Positions 1 through 8,046 of a stretch of 64,000 bases of DNA are shown here, piece by piece. The DNA lies in contig NZ_QMIK01000005.1 of assembly GCF_003316845.1 (NCBI RefSeq), positions 124,001-188,000 of the forward strand, in the 5' to 3' direction. A model generated the notes under the pieces. That model was not told the origin of the DNA and ran no database searches. It worked only from the letters and a program-made list of their open reading frames with translations. This DNA comes from Cognataquiflexum aquatile. GTDB taxonomy: Bacteria > Bacteroidota > Bacteroidia > Cytophagales > Cyclobacteriaceae. Within the stretch, counting starts at the first letter, position 1. Every line of letters starts with the position of its first letter. Position numbers and translations under genes: made by a program.

Positions 1-345
1 ATCTTCCTGAATCATGGTGAGACTTATCCTCCCATCACCAACTGCCACAAAAGGATAGATGACTGTTTCATATCCCACATACCTGATTTCAAGAATATAG
101 TCTGCCCTGTCGAGAACTAAGTTGAAATTTCCATTTGGGTTGGTGACTTCAGTTTTATTGAGCTCCTTTACAGTAACAGTCGCTCCCACAAGAGGCTCTC
201 CCGAGATTTGGTCAATTAGCCTACCGCTGATTTTGATGTCCTTCAATTGGCCGATATCCCTGCCAACAATATTTTTTTGTTGGGCTAAAAGCTCTCCAGA
301 AACAAGGAGGAGAAAAAGGAAAATATAGGGTAAAGTTTTATTCAT
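1..345 (-). CDS. Receptor-like protein with carboxypeptidase-like regulatory domain (5' part only)
   Basis: Only the first 115 codons lie in the window; the gene runs off the left edge. The ATG at 345 opens a Sec signal peptide (residues 1-21, hydrophobic core FLFLLLV, cleavage after LLAQ). Residues about 34-100 form a carboxypeptidase-like regulatory beta sandwich with the hallmark motifs GEPLVGATV, NPNGNF and IRYVGYET. In Bacteroidota this domain most often precedes the plug and barrel of a TonB-dependent outer-membrane receptor, so that is the likely identity, but the plug is not visible here. It starts 10 bases after the stop of the IPT/kelch lipoprotein, so the two are probably co-transcribed and act together at the outer membrane. 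The alternative is a non-receptor surface protein with the same N-terminal domain. Confidence 0.75.
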   Translation of the reverse strand, partial: MNKTLPYIFLFLLLVSGELLAQQKNIVGRDIGQLKDIKISGRLIDQISGEPLVGATVTVKELNKTEVTNPNGNFNLVLDRADYILEIRYVGYETVIYPFVAVGDGRISLTMIQED

Positions 346-355
346 ACATCAATAA

Positions 356-1825
356 TTAAAGGCCAAACGGATCTAATACCCAGAATTCCATAGGTCCCGG
401 CACTTGGACCTCCCCACTTCTAAGAATATATATCAAATTGTCATGGACAAATGTTGCAGCATTCCTTGCGATTGGATTTCCAGGGAAGGAATTTTTACGT
501 ACCCAAATTCCCGTGGAAATGTTCAGTTCCCAAATCTCCTGTGACCTATTGGCCATGCCGGTAATCACCCGGTCACCTAAAGTCACACCAAATGCGGAAC
601 CGGAATTGATGTCTCCGGGGTAGATTCCAAAAAATGACCAAGTCTCTGTAGATCCATCTATAGAATATATTTCCTTTGAGACCGGATTTACTAAATATTG
701 CTTATTCCCATGCTGAAAATTTAAGACAGTACGGTTGACTGAAAAAGGTATGTTTCCAATTTTTTGCCATTGTCCTGTGGCAATAGTATACCTATAGGCG
801 TCAGTTCCGGATCCGGAGGCACCACCCAAGACAAACAATTTGCCGTTCAATTCAAAAGAAACTGCATCTGTTGCAGGGAAAGTCAAATCAGGAAGCTTGA
901 CAAAACCATTGTTTTCAAATTTCCAAAAATCGCTAGACGGAGACGATTGGCCATTTTGGCTGATAACCCTTGCGCCTCCTCCAAAAAAACTTCCCGCACT
1001 AAAAGCCTTCCAAAGACCCGTACCGGGAAACACAACCTGTGTCCAGTTTTTAGTCGCCAAACTATACTTCCAGATTTGTGAATTAACTGATTGTCCATTA
1101 TTGGCTCCCAAACCGGCGAAAAATTCTTCCCCACTTTGAAAATAGATATTGTCAAATAACTTGAGACCTGTAGGGAAATTTGACAGCTGGGTGAATTTTC
1201 CAGTGGTGTATTCAAACTTATCTTCCAAAAGAATCTCCTGATTCTGAACTACCACCTTCACTTCCTCCAAAGCGACTGTCCCGCTCGCAGGTACTATTGC
1301 TGTGATTGAAGATTCAAAATCTATTTTGAGTACCTGTGCTTGGCGATCTCCGACAAATACTTTGGTGTCAGAAGTGAAATTTTTACCCAATATGGTTATT
1401 GTGGTTCCTACCGGTCCATTTTGGGGAGAAAAACCAAAAGCATCCGGTGATAGTGTAGTGATTTCCAGGATGTTGCCAAATTGAATCCCTTCCGGCAATG
1501 AAATGAAGGACTTGACAAAATATCTTTTTTGAATATCCAATCCGCTGGTTTCACCGATGAATCTACCCGGCGCTACTCTTTCCCCCAAGGAAACAATTAT
1601 CGGCTGTGAAAAAGCCTCATTTTCTGAAATATAGAAACCGTGATCACTTGCTTCCACATTTTGGGTGGTAATGATCCTTCCCAAAATCCTGGCTCTTTCT
1701 CCGCTGAGGTAGATGACTTCTTCTGTTATCAGGGAGGTGGTCACCGAAGTTTCCTCTTCACAAGAGGATAAAAACCCAAGAATGACAACAAGCAATGAAA
1801 TGATACCAATTTTACTTTTATCCAT
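356..1825 (-). CDS. IPT/TIG and kelch-repeat lipoprotein
   Basis: A predicted lipoprotein of 489 residues. The start at 1825 is preferred over an in-frame upstream codon at 1921 because it gives a proper lipoprotein signal (MDKSKIGI, hydrophobic stretch, lipobox FLSSC with Cys22) and avoids overlap with trmN. Residues about 30-128 look like a fibronectin-type sandwich, about 131-208 are an IPT/TIG domain (PVGTTITILGKNF), and about 210-489 contain repeated kelch-like blades (KLFVLGGASG, WQKIGNIPF, NLIYILRSG). The kelch part probably forms a beta propeller used for protein or glycan contact on the cell surface. It ends 10 bases before the receptor-like gene, which suggests one operon and a partner role such as substrate capture; this is inference, no ligand can be named. 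Confidence 0.85.
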   Translation of the reverse strand: MDKSKIGIISLLVVILGFLSSCEEETSVTTSLITEEVIYLSGERARILGRIITTQNVEASDHGFYISENEAFSQPIIVSLGERVAPGRFIGETSGLDIQKRYFVKSFISLPEGIQFGNILEITTLSPDAFGFSPQNGPVGTTITILGKNFTSDTKVFVGDRQAQVLKIDFESSITAIVPASGTVALEEVKVVVQNQEILLEDKFEYTTGKFTQLSNFPTGLKLFDNIYFQSGEEFFAGLGANNGQSVNSQIWKYSLATKNWTQVVFPGTGLWKAFSAGSFFGGGARVISQNGQSSPSSDFWKFENNGFVKLPDLTFPATDAVSFELNGKLFVLGGASGSGTDAYRYTIATGQWQKIGNIPFSVNRTVLNFQHGNKQYLVNPVSKEIYSIDGSTETWSFFGIYPGDINSGSAFGVTLGDRVITGMANRSQEIWELNISTGIWVRKNSFPGNPIARNAATFVHDNLIYILRSGEVQVPGPMEFWVLDPFGL

Positions 1826-1910
1826 GTAATCCAAACTTAATGCAGGGGCTAAAAATACACCAATATTGGATTTAAAAAAAGATTCAGCCGAGTTGTGGGT
1901 ATTTATTAAA

Positions 1911-2624
1911 CTAAAAAACAATCAGGAATTCTTTCAATAATTCAGAATAATCATCTGAGTAGTTTCCGATTTCATCCTTGATACATAGGTTTTTTTCATT
2001 TAGAGTTCGACTATAAAATGAAAATCCACAAATTTTCCTTAGAATATTTTTTGAAGGTTTGTCTTTCACTGATATTCTCCAAATTAGGTTTAAACCAGAG
2101 GAAAGAAGAATTTTTTCTAAAACTCCCATTTGTTCAGGCGGTAAGATAACCCAAAATTCTCCTTCCGGATCGAGAAGCGTCAAAACACCCTTTGCCAAAT
2201 CAGGAAATGGAAGTGCATCGGCATGCAGTGCCAAATTCCTTTTGGGATCGGGAGATTTCAGATGGTTGGAAAAATACGGAGGGTTACTGACGATCAAATC
2301 AAATTTGGTCAGATCTTGTTTACAATATTCTTGAAAGGATTTATTAAAAAAATCAATTCGGCCATTCGATTGACTTTTTTGGGCGTTTTCGGTAGCCTGT
2401 TGCCATGCTGCATGGTCGATTTCTACTCCTAGGATTTTGGCTTCGGGAAATCTCTGCGCCATCATCAATGAAACCACTCCTGAACCTACTCCTATTTCAA
2501 GGATATTATGTGGAGATCCAGACCCGGCTAATGCACCTAATAAAACGCCATCTGTGCCCACCTTCATGGCGGTTCGGTCATGGTGTACAGTGAATTGCTT
2601 GAAGCGAAATGGAGTGTCAGCCAT
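1911..2624 (-). CDS. trmN: tRNA1(Val) (adenine(37)-N6)-methyltransferase
   Basis: A 237-residue class I SAM-dependent methyltransferase of the YfiC/TrmN family, which methylates N6 of A37 in a tRNA anticodon loop. Visible marks are the N-terminal FKQFTVHHDRTAMKVGTDG signature of this family, the SAM-binding loop LEIGVGSGV at residues 42-50, the acidic ribose contact VEID at 67-70 and the adenine-N6 catalytic motif NPPY at 114-117. Length is normal for the family. It lies 50 bases downstream of rnhA in a codirectional run. The Bacteroidota members often carry the same name without tested specificity, so the exact tRNA target is assumed. Confidence 0.9.
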   Translation of the reverse strand: MADTPFRFKQFTVHHDRTAMKVGTDGVLLGALAGSGSPHNILEIGVGSGVVSLMMAQRFPEAKILGVEIDHAAWQQATENAQKSQSNGRIDFFNKSFQEYCKQDLTKFDLIVSNPPYFSNHLKSPDPKRNLALHADALPFPDLAKGVLTLLDPEGEFWVILPPEQMGVLEKILLSSGLNLIWRISVKDKPSKNILRKICGFSFYSRTLNEKNLCIKDEIGNYSDDYSELLKEFLIVF

Positions 2625-2674
2625 CGGGTTTAGGGGAGAAAAAGTCTGGAATTCAGGATTTCACCGAATTGGAA

Positions 2675-3130
2675 TCATTGCTCTCCCTTTTCGTATACTT
2701 CATCCGGGGGAAGGTTTGATCCCTCAGCCGCAGCAACAGCCAACTGGTCACAACGCTCATTTTCAGGATGACCGGCATGTCCTTTGACCCACACAAATTT
2801 TGGTTTGTATCTTGTATGCAAAGGAATATAAATCCTCCACAAATCGGGGTTTTTTTTATCCTTGAAGCCTTTTTTCTGCCAACCCCAAAGCCACCCTTTA
2901 TCGATGGCATCTACAACATACTTACTGTCTGAATAAATGGTGACAGGAATATCCCTGACTTTCAATTCCTGAAGTGCACGGATGACCGCCAAAAGTTCCA
3001 TTCTGTTATTGGTAGTGTACCGAAAACCCTCAGAAAGTTCCTTTCGGTGTTGGTTGTACTTCATCACTACCCCATAACCTCCCGGCCCGGGATTGCCTTT
3101 GGCTGCACCATCTGTAAATATTGTAATCAT
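2675..3130 (-). CDS. rnhA: Ribonuclease HI
   Basis: A 151-residue RNase HI, which cuts the RNA strand of RNA-DNA hybrids in the cytoplasm using two metal ions. The four carboxylates are all present: Asp7 (IFTDGAA), Glu45 (NNRMEL), Asp68 (YSDSKY) and Asp128 (ERCDQLA). The GHAGHPENE loop at 117-125 carries the conserved catalytic-site histidine region. The basic protrusion (WGWQKKGFKDKKN) typical of the E. coli-type enzyme is also present, so this is the HI form with hybrid-binding handle. It stands 65 bases after the MarC-type gene. Confidence 0.95.
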   Translation of the reverse strand: MITIFTDGAAKGNPGPGGYGVVMKYNQHRKELSEGFRYTTNNRMELLAVIRALQELKVRDIPVTIYSDSKYVVDAIDKGWLWGWQKKGFKDKKNPDLWRIYIPLHTRYKPKFVWVKGHAGHPENERCDQLAVAAAEGSNLPPDEVYEKGEQ

Positions 3131-3195
3131 CTTAAATTAATCTCAGCTAAACTTAGGCCAATACCAAGGAAAGGCCTTTTCATGGAAATTCGAAA

Positions 3196-3780
3196 TCAAT
3201 CCAACTCACCGGTAAATAAGGCTCCTTTGAAAATCTTGATGGCAATTGATAAAAGGATAATTCCAAAGATTCTTCTCAAAACGTCCAAACCTGTTTTACC
3301 CAATTTCCTTTCCAACCAATTTGTGCTTTTCAAAACAGCATATACAATCCCAAGGTTGATGATCATCCCCACGGCAATATTCGCTTGGGTATATTCTGCT
3401 TTTAAGGTCAAAATCGTCGTCAGAGTTCCTGCTCCCGCAATCAGAGGAAATGCGATGGGTACTATAGAAGCACTTGTTGTTGAAGCTTCCGGATCAGGTT
3501 TGAAAAGCTCAATCCCTAAAATCATTTCTGCGCCGATGGCAAAAATGATCAAAGCACCTGCAATGGCAAAGTCATCGACTCCGATACCAAACAATTTCAA
3601 TATAGATTCCCCAAAAAATAAAAAAAGGATCATCAGAAATCCTGCAGCTATGGTTGCTTTACCGGATTGGATATGGCCCACTTTTTTTCTGAGATTGATG
3701 ACGATGGGAATTGACCCCAAAATATCAATCACAGAAAAAAGGATTAGGGTAACTGAGAAAATCTCTTTGAGACTGAACAT
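3196..3780 (-). CDS. MarC family integral membrane protein
   Basis: A 194-residue inner-membrane protein with about six hydrophobic segments and the MarC family pattern: an N-terminal DILGSIPI turn, central GIGVDDFAIAGALIIFAIG and the second half-repeat PIAFPLIAGAGTLTTI. The two PL/P-I-containing halves are the internal repeat of the family. The transport substrate of MarC proteins is not established; the early link to multiple antibiotic resistance was not confirmed, so no function is assigned beyond membrane location. The gene starts 4 bases after the aminotransferase stop, so the two are very likely co-translated. Confidence 0.88.
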   Translation of the reverse strand: MFSLKEIFSVTLILFSVIDILGSIPIVINLRKKVGHIQSGKATIAAGFLMILFLFFGESILKLFGIGVDDFAIAGALIIFAIGAEMILGIELFKPDPEASTTSASIVPIAFPLIAGAGTLTTILTLKAEYTQANIAVGMIINLGIVYAVLKSTNWLERKLGKTGLDVLRRIFGIILLSIAIKIFKGALFTGELD

Positions 3781-3784
3781 CGGG

Positions 3785-4840
3785 TCAATATTTCTTTAGA
3801 AATTCCACCAACTTTGAAAATTCAGACTCATTGATGGCCGGGAAATTGGCAATTCTGAAGCTGGTCGGCTTCAGGGGACCATATCCACTTCCCAACTGCA
3901 TTCCTTCCTTTTCTGCAGCTTTTTTGATTTCTGATATGAATTCCTCCTTTCCTGAAATAGCCAAAACTGTACTGCTTCGGACTTCTGGATTTTGGATAAG
4001 CATCCTCAGCTTGGACGTATTTGCAATGGTATCTTCCAGTTTCCTCATTCTGTCCCTGGTCTGTTGGTCGGTTTGCTGGATTTCAGGCATATCCTGCAGC
4101 ACACGGTAAAGCAGGTATATTCCAAAAACATTTGGTGTGTAATGGGTCTGGTAGATTTCTGCATTTTCCAACATGAAATTCAGGCTGTTGTACCTGCCTT
4201 TTTCCCCTTTATCTTTTGCTATGGCAATGGCTTTGGGGGAAACAATCAAAATCCCCAATCCTGCAGGAAGACCAAAACATTTTTGAACTGAAGCATACCA
4301 AATATCAGCCAAAGTAAAATCAAGCTCGATTCCTGCCATGGAAGAAGTCGTATCTACAGCGATCATTTTTTCGGGATACTTGTTGGCAATCGCAGCGATG
4401 GTCTCATTCGTCACCTGGGTGGCATTGGAGGTCTCGTTTTGGGTAATGGCGATCAGGTCAAATTCCTCTCCGATTTGTAATGATTCCACGTCGACAGTTT
4501 TGTCTGCATCAAGCTTGTGGGCAAATGTTTTAGGTTCGATATACTTGGCATATTCGTACCATTTTTTGCCAAAAGAACCAGAGAATATATGGTAGCCTGC
4601 AGACTGCACAATAGATTGGGAAATAATCTCCCAATTTTCTGTAGCTGAAGAAGTGAAAAGCAGCTTGTAATCATGGGGCATGTGCAGCTTTTCTCTCATC
4701 AGGGTTTCTGTTTCCTGATAGAGGTTCATAAATACTGCAGAGCGGTGATTGGCGCTCAAAATACCTTTTTCGTATGCTTCCTGCATGTATTTTGGAAGAC
4801 TGTCATAGACTTTGGAAGGTCCGGGAGCAAATGTTACCAT
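3785..4840 (-). CDS. Class V (fold type I) PLP-dependent aminotransferase
   Basis: A 351-residue PLP enzyme of the class V/SerC-like group. It begins with FAPGPSKV, the phosphoserine/alanine-glyoxylate aminotransferase N-terminal pattern, has an aspartate for the pyridine nitrogen (VDTTSS, Asp163) and the Schiff-base lysine in SVQKCFG (Lys187). The loop SANHRS resembles the substrate loop of SerC. Reaction is probably transamination in the serine/glycine or glyoxylate area; whether it is the cell's phosphoserine aminotransferase cannot be decided from sequence alone. It lies 6 bases after aroQ and 4 bases before the MarC-type gene in a tight amino-acid/aromatic-pathway run. Confidence 0.85.
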   Translation of the reverse strand: MVTFAPGPSKVYDSLPKYMQEAYEKGILSANHRSAVFMNLYQETETLMREKLHMPHDYKLLFTSSATENWEIISQSIVQSAGYHIFSGSFGKKWYEYAKYIEPKTFAHKLDADKTVDVESLQIGEEFDLIAITQNETSNATQVTNETIAAIANKYPEKMIAVDTTSSMAGIELDFTLADIWYASVQKCFGLPAGLGILIVSPKAIAIAKDKGEKGRYNSLNFMLENAEIYQTHYTPNVFGIYLLYRVLQDMPEIQQTDQQTRDRMRKLEDTIANTSKLRMLIQNPEVRSSTVLAISGKEEFISEIKKAAEKEGMQLGSGYGPLKPTSFRIANFPAINESEFSKLVEFLKKY

Positions 4841-4846
4841 GGTGGA

Positions 4847-5266
4847 TTAATTGTTGAGAAAATAACGGATAGCCAATTCATAGCCTTTGAGTCCAAGGCC
4901 TGAAATCATGCCCACACATTCTTTGGTGATGATACTCTTGTGGCGGAACTCTTCGCGCTTGTAGATGTTCGAGATATGCACTTCCAATACAGGGGTTTTC
5001 ACTCCCGCTATCGCATCAGAAATGGCCACCGAAGTGTGCGTATACCCGCCGGCATTGAGCAAAATCGCATCATATGAAAAGCCCACCTCATGGATTTTGT
5101 CAATAATTTCTCCCTCAATATTACTTTGGAAATAGGAGAGATCGATTTCGGAAAATTTGGTTTTGAGCGTGTCAAAGAATTCTTCGAAAGAAGTGCTCCC
5201 GTAAATCTCAGGTTCTCTTTTACCCAAGAGATTGAGGTTGGGACCGTTGATGATGATGATTTTCAA
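4847..5266 (-). CDS. aroQ: Type II 3-dehydroquinate dehydratase
   Basis: A 139-residue small dodecamer-type dehydroquinase, step three of the shikimate pathway (3-dehydroquinate to 3-dehydroshikimate, trans elimination). Family marks are INGPNLNLLGKREPEIYG with catalytic Tyr22 and Arg17, NAGGYTHTSVAI at 71-82, and the catalytic histidine in LEVHISN (His97) followed by REEFRHKS with Arg108. Length matches the family. It is the first gene of the minus-strand run and is divergent from the toxin-antitoxin pair; 116 AT-rich bases separate the two starts. Confidence 0.95.
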   Translation of the reverse strand: MKIIIINGPNLNLLGKREPEIYGSTSFEEFFDTLKTKFSEIDLSYFQSNIEGEIIDKIHEVGFSYDAILLNAGGYTHTSVAISDAIAGVKTPVLEVHISNIYKREEFRHKSIITKECVGMISGLGLKGYELAIRYFLNN

Positions 5267-5355
5267 GGCAAAATAGGTTTAGTGGTTATCTGAGTTCAAA
5301 GTTAAGGAAGGATTTGTTTTTTATGGGGAATAGTTCGAGTAGAAAAGTAATTAAT

Positions 5356-5363
5356 TATATTTA
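5356..5363 (+). promoter_or_regulatory. Possible -7 box for the toxin-antitoxin pair
   Basis: TATATTTA matches the Bacteroidota -7 consensus TAnnTTTG except for the last base and lies 20 bases before the antitoxin ATG. No good -33 element was seen at the expected distance, so this is a weak call. Confidence 0.3.
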
Positions 5364-5382
5364 GCTTGAAAATGAATTCAAT

Positions 5383-5589
5383 ATGAGAGTAACATTGGAA
5401 ATAGAAAACGAGAAAATAAATGATTTCATCACTTTAATTCAATCCTTAGATTATGCCCGCATTTCTGAGGAAATTGAAATACCCGATTGGCAACAAGAAG
5501 AAGTTCTCAAAAGACTAACTTTGTTAGAAGAAGGAATTTCTTCAAAAAGAAACTGGGAAGAGGCAAAATTGGAAATTTTTAAAAAATAA
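5383..5589 (+). CDS. Putative antitoxin of a type II toxin-antitoxin pair
   Basis: A 68-residue, acidic, AT-rich small protein starting at ATG 5383. It has no recognisable enzyme motif. An N-terminal strand (MRVTLEIENEKINDFI) followed by a helix-rich, Glu/Lys-rich C-terminal half (QEEVLKRLTLLEEG, NWEEAKLEIF) fits antitoxins that wrap round a RelE/ParE toxin. The main support is context: its TAA stop shares its last base with the ATG of a RelE/ParE-family toxin, the usual antitoxin-first order with translational coupling. It may also repress its own promoter, but no DNA-binding domain is evident. Confidence 0.7.
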   Translation: MRVTLEIENEKINDFITLIQSLDYARISEEIEIPDWQQEEVLKRLTLLEEGISSKRNWEEAKLEIFKK

Positions 5590-5882
5590 TGACCTATATA
5601 GTATCAATCTCTCAACAGGCAGAGGACGATTTGAGAGAGATTTTTTTATGGTACGAGGATAAGAAACTTGGTTTAGGACTTATATTTAGGGACTTTTTTG
5701 AAACCGCCATATCAAGTATTAAGCTTAACCCGTTACAATTCCAAGTTCGTTATCATAAAATCAGAATAAAGTTTTTGGAAAAATTTCCATATGGAATTCA
5801 TTACACCGTTGTCAAATCTGAAATTATCATTTTAGCTGTTTTCCATACATCTTTGGATCCTAAAAGATGGCAAAACAAGTAA
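5589..5882 (+). CDS. RelE/ParE family toxin
   Basis: A 97-residue protein of the RelE/ParE superfamily. The pattern is typical: ISQQAEDDLREIFLWY in helix 1, a second helix ending FFETAISSIKLNP, then beta strands with RYHKIRIKFLEKFPYGIHYTV and a final strand plus VFHTSLDPKRW. The last motif matches ParE-type toxins, which poison gyrase, better than ribosome-dependent RelE, but target cannot be settled by eye. The last 16 bases overlap the first codons of xerD, so the toxin and recombinase are physically and probably transcriptionally linked. AT content is higher than in xerD, in keeping with acquisition. Confidence 0.82.
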   Translation: MTYIVSISQQAEDDLREIFLWYEDKKLGLGLIFRDFFETAISSIKLNPLQFQVRYHKIRIKFLEKFPYGIHYTVVKSEIIILAVFHTSLDPKRWQNK

Positions 5883-6796
5883 TCCATACCATTTCCAACC
5901 ATTGGGATGCTTCCCTCCGCCAGTTTCAACATTATCTCAAGCTTGAGCGCTCCCTAAGCCAAAACTCCATCCTAGCCTACCAGCAGGATATGGAAAAACT
6001 GAGCAGGTATATGGTGAAGAATTTTCCCGACACCCGACCGACCGAGGTACAGTTGCAGCATTTACGGTATTTTGTGAATGGACTCGCAGAACTCGAAATC
6101 TCAGAATATACACAGGCAAGGATAATTTCGGGGATAAAGGCATTTTTCCGGTTCCTGATGTATGAGGACCGCATATCCGAAGATCCAGCCCAACTTTTGG
6201 AAGCTCCAAAGCTAGGCCGCAAACTTCCTGACACACTCAGTTATATCGAAATCACCCAAATTCTTGAAAGCATTCCACTCGGCGAGCAAGAAGGTCACCG
6301 CAACAGGGCTATGTTGGAGGTGCTGTACAGTTCGGGATTGAGGGTATCGGAATTGACTGACCTGAAGATTGGAAATGTCTATGCAGATGTCGGTTTTCTC
6401 AGGGTGATAGGAAAGGGAAATAAAGAGCGGCTTGTTCCCATCGGAAGGGATGCTTTGAAGTACCTGAAACTTTATGTCGAAGAGAAAAGAAAAGAGATCG
6501 AACCGGTCAAAGGTCATGAACAATATGTTTTTCTAAACCGCCGCGGCAAAAAACTTAGTCGTGTGATGATTTTTCTCATCATCAAAAAACAGGTCGAGGC
6601 TATCGGGCTCAATAAAAATGTAAGCCCTCATACTTTTCGACACAGTTTTGCGACCCACCTGATCGAAGGCGGCGCCGATCTCCGTGCTGTCCAGGAAATG
6701 CTCGGACATGAAAGCATCACAACCACAGAGATTTACACACATTTGGACAGAGATTATCTGAGACAGGTACTCAATGAGTTTCATCCAAGGAAATAA
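5867..6796 (+). CDS. xerD: Site-specific tyrosine recombinase XerD
   Basis: A 309-residue tyrosine recombinase of the XerC/XerD type, which resolves chromosome dimers at dif with FtsK. All catalytic residues are present: Arg159 (SSGLRVSEL), Lys183 (GKGNKERL), His255 and Arg258 (PHTFRHSFATHL), His281 (MLGHESI) and nucleophile Tyr290 (TEIYTHL). The N-terminal core-binding domain (FQHYLKLERSLSQNS) starts at once, as in XerD, so the ATG at 5867 is the natural start even though it lies inside the toxin gene. FtsK is encoded two genes downstream. No attachment sites or other phage genes are near, so a housekeeping role is favoured over an integrase. Confidence 0.93.
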   Translation: MAKQVIHTISNHWDASLRQFQHYLKLERSLSQNSILAYQQDMEKLSRYMVKNFPDTRPTEVQLQHLRYFVNGLAELEISEYTQARIISGIKAFFRFLMYEDRISEDPAQLLEAPKLGRKLPDTLSYIEITQILESIPLGEQEGHRNRAMLEVLYSSGLRVSELTDLKIGNVYADVGFLRVIGKGNKERLVPIGRDALKYLKLYVEEKRKEIEPVKGHEQYVFLNRRGKKLSRVMIFLIIKKQVEAIGLNKNVSPHTFRHSFATHLIEGGADLRAVQEMLGHESITTTEIYTHLDRDYLRQVLNEFHPRK

Positions 6797-6863
6797 GCCA
6801 TATTTTCTTCCCTTTTCCCAAGCAATTCACTTAATTTAGCGAATTGAAAAAACCCCGATCATT

Positions 6864-7913
6864 GTGTATAAATCTTTGCTAAAACCAATACTTTTTGTCA
6901 AAAACCCGGAAGACGCGCATTATTTTACTTTTTCTTGGATAAAAAAAACATTCAATCTACCCCTCATCAAAAACATCATTGAGGGCATTTTTGATTACCA
7001 AAATCCTATTTTGGAAAGAGAGGTATTTGGACTTCACTTCAAAAATCCTGTCGGTCTTGCTGCAGGCTTTGATAAAGATGCCAAACTGATCGATGAAATG
7101 GCCATGTTGGGATTTGGGTTTATTGAAATCGGAACCTTGACTCCAAAACCCCAGGAAGGCAATACTCAGCCACGGTTATTCAGGTTGCCTGAGGATGAGG
7201 CCCTGATCAATAGAATGGGATTTAACAACGGAGGTGTGGAAGAAGCCATCAAAAGACTCCAAGATGTAAAAACCGATGTCCTCATCGGAGGGAACATCGG
7301 AAAAAACAAATTGACTCCAAACGAAAAAGCAGCCGACGACTACCTTTATTGTCTCCATGCTTTACATCCTTATGTGGATTATTTTGTGGTCAATGTAAGT
7401 TCACCAAATACGCCAAACCTGCGGGAACTTCAAGAAAAAGAGCCTTTAAAAAAACTTCTGATCGCTGTCAAAGAGGCGAATTCCAGAAAATCAAGACCAA
7501 AACCCATACTCCTGAAAATTGCCCCGGACCTCACCGTAGGCCAATTGGATGATATCATTGAGATCGTCATCGAAACCGAAATAGATGGCGTCATAGCGAC
7601 CAATACCACCATTGACAGGTCACAATTAAAAACTGGCACTTCTAAGGTAGAGGCCATGGGCGCGGGTGGTGTGAGTGGAAAAGTTCTTGCCAAAAGAAGT
7701 ACTGAGGTTATAAGATACCTTTCCAGTCAATCCAATAAAGCATTCCCCATTATTGGGGTAGGTGGTATTTTCTCTGCCCAAGATGCCATCGATAAATTGG
7801 AGGCCGGCGCTTCACTCGTTCAGGTTTACACCGGAATGATTTATGAGGGACCAGGATTGATCAAAAAAATAAATAAAGGATTGGTCAAGTATTTGCAGGG
7901 CAGATCAAAATAA
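6864..7913 (+). CDS. pyrD: Dihydroorotate dehydrogenase (quinone), class 2
   Basis: A 349-residue FMN enzyme that oxidises dihydroorotate to orotate in pyrimidine synthesis and passes electrons to the quinone pool at the inner membrane. The N-terminal amphipathic segment ([21 protein letters not shown]) is the class 2 membrane-binding extension. Further marks are [15 protein letters not shown], the [13 protein letters not shown] motif, NRMGFNNGG, the catalytic-serine loop [11 protein letters not shown] and the FMN phosphate loop GVGGIF. Translation appears to start at GTG 6864, since no in-frame ATG gives the conserved N-terminus. pyrF lies downstream in the same direction. Confidence 0.93.
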   Translation: MYKSLLKPILFVKNPEDAHYFTFSWIKKTFNLPLIKNIIEGIFDYQNPILEREVFGLHFKNPVGLAAGFDKDAKLIDEMAMLGFGFIEIGTLTPKPQEGNTQPRLFRLPEDEALINRMGFNNGGVEEAIKRLQDVKTDVLIGGNIGKNKLTPNEKAADDYLYCLHALHPYVDYFVVNVSSPNTPNLRELQEKEPLKKLLIAVKEANSRKSRPKPILLKIAPDLTVGQLDDIIEIVIETEIDGVIATNTTIDRSQLKTGTSKVEAMGAGGVSGKVLAKRSTEVIRYLSSQSNKAFPIIGVGGIFSAQDAIDKLEAGASLVQVYTGMIYEGPGLIKKINKGLVKYLQGRSK

Positions 7914-7937
7914 TACTTCCTGATTTTAAATACATCA

Positions 7938-7975
7938 AAGTTAATTCTTTACAAATGGTTTAAGGAATTTGTAAA
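7938..7975. repeat. Inverted repeat between pyrD and ftsK
   Basis: Nine-base arms TTTACAAAT (7938-7946) and ATTTGTAAA (7967-7975) are perfect complements around a 20-base spacer. There is no T tract, so it does not look like a terminator; it lies about 70 bases before ftsK and could be an operator or chance in AT-rich DNA. Confidence 0.3.
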
Positions 7976-8046
7976 ACTCCTAGTTTTGAAATCTGTATAT
8001 TTCGCCCATCTTCCATTTATTTGGAGATTGACAGTAAAAACAAAAT

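Noticed and set aside
3047-3799. A 250-codon open frame on the plus strand opposite rnhA and the MarC-type gene
   Set aside because: It lies fully antisense to two recognisable genes, has no recognisable motif, and its length follows from the composition of the membrane-protein gene on the other strand.
5867-6796. xerD read as an integrase of a mobile element
   Set aside because: Size, N-terminus and motifs fit the housekeeping XerD, ftsK is close by, and no attachment repeats or phage genes were seen.
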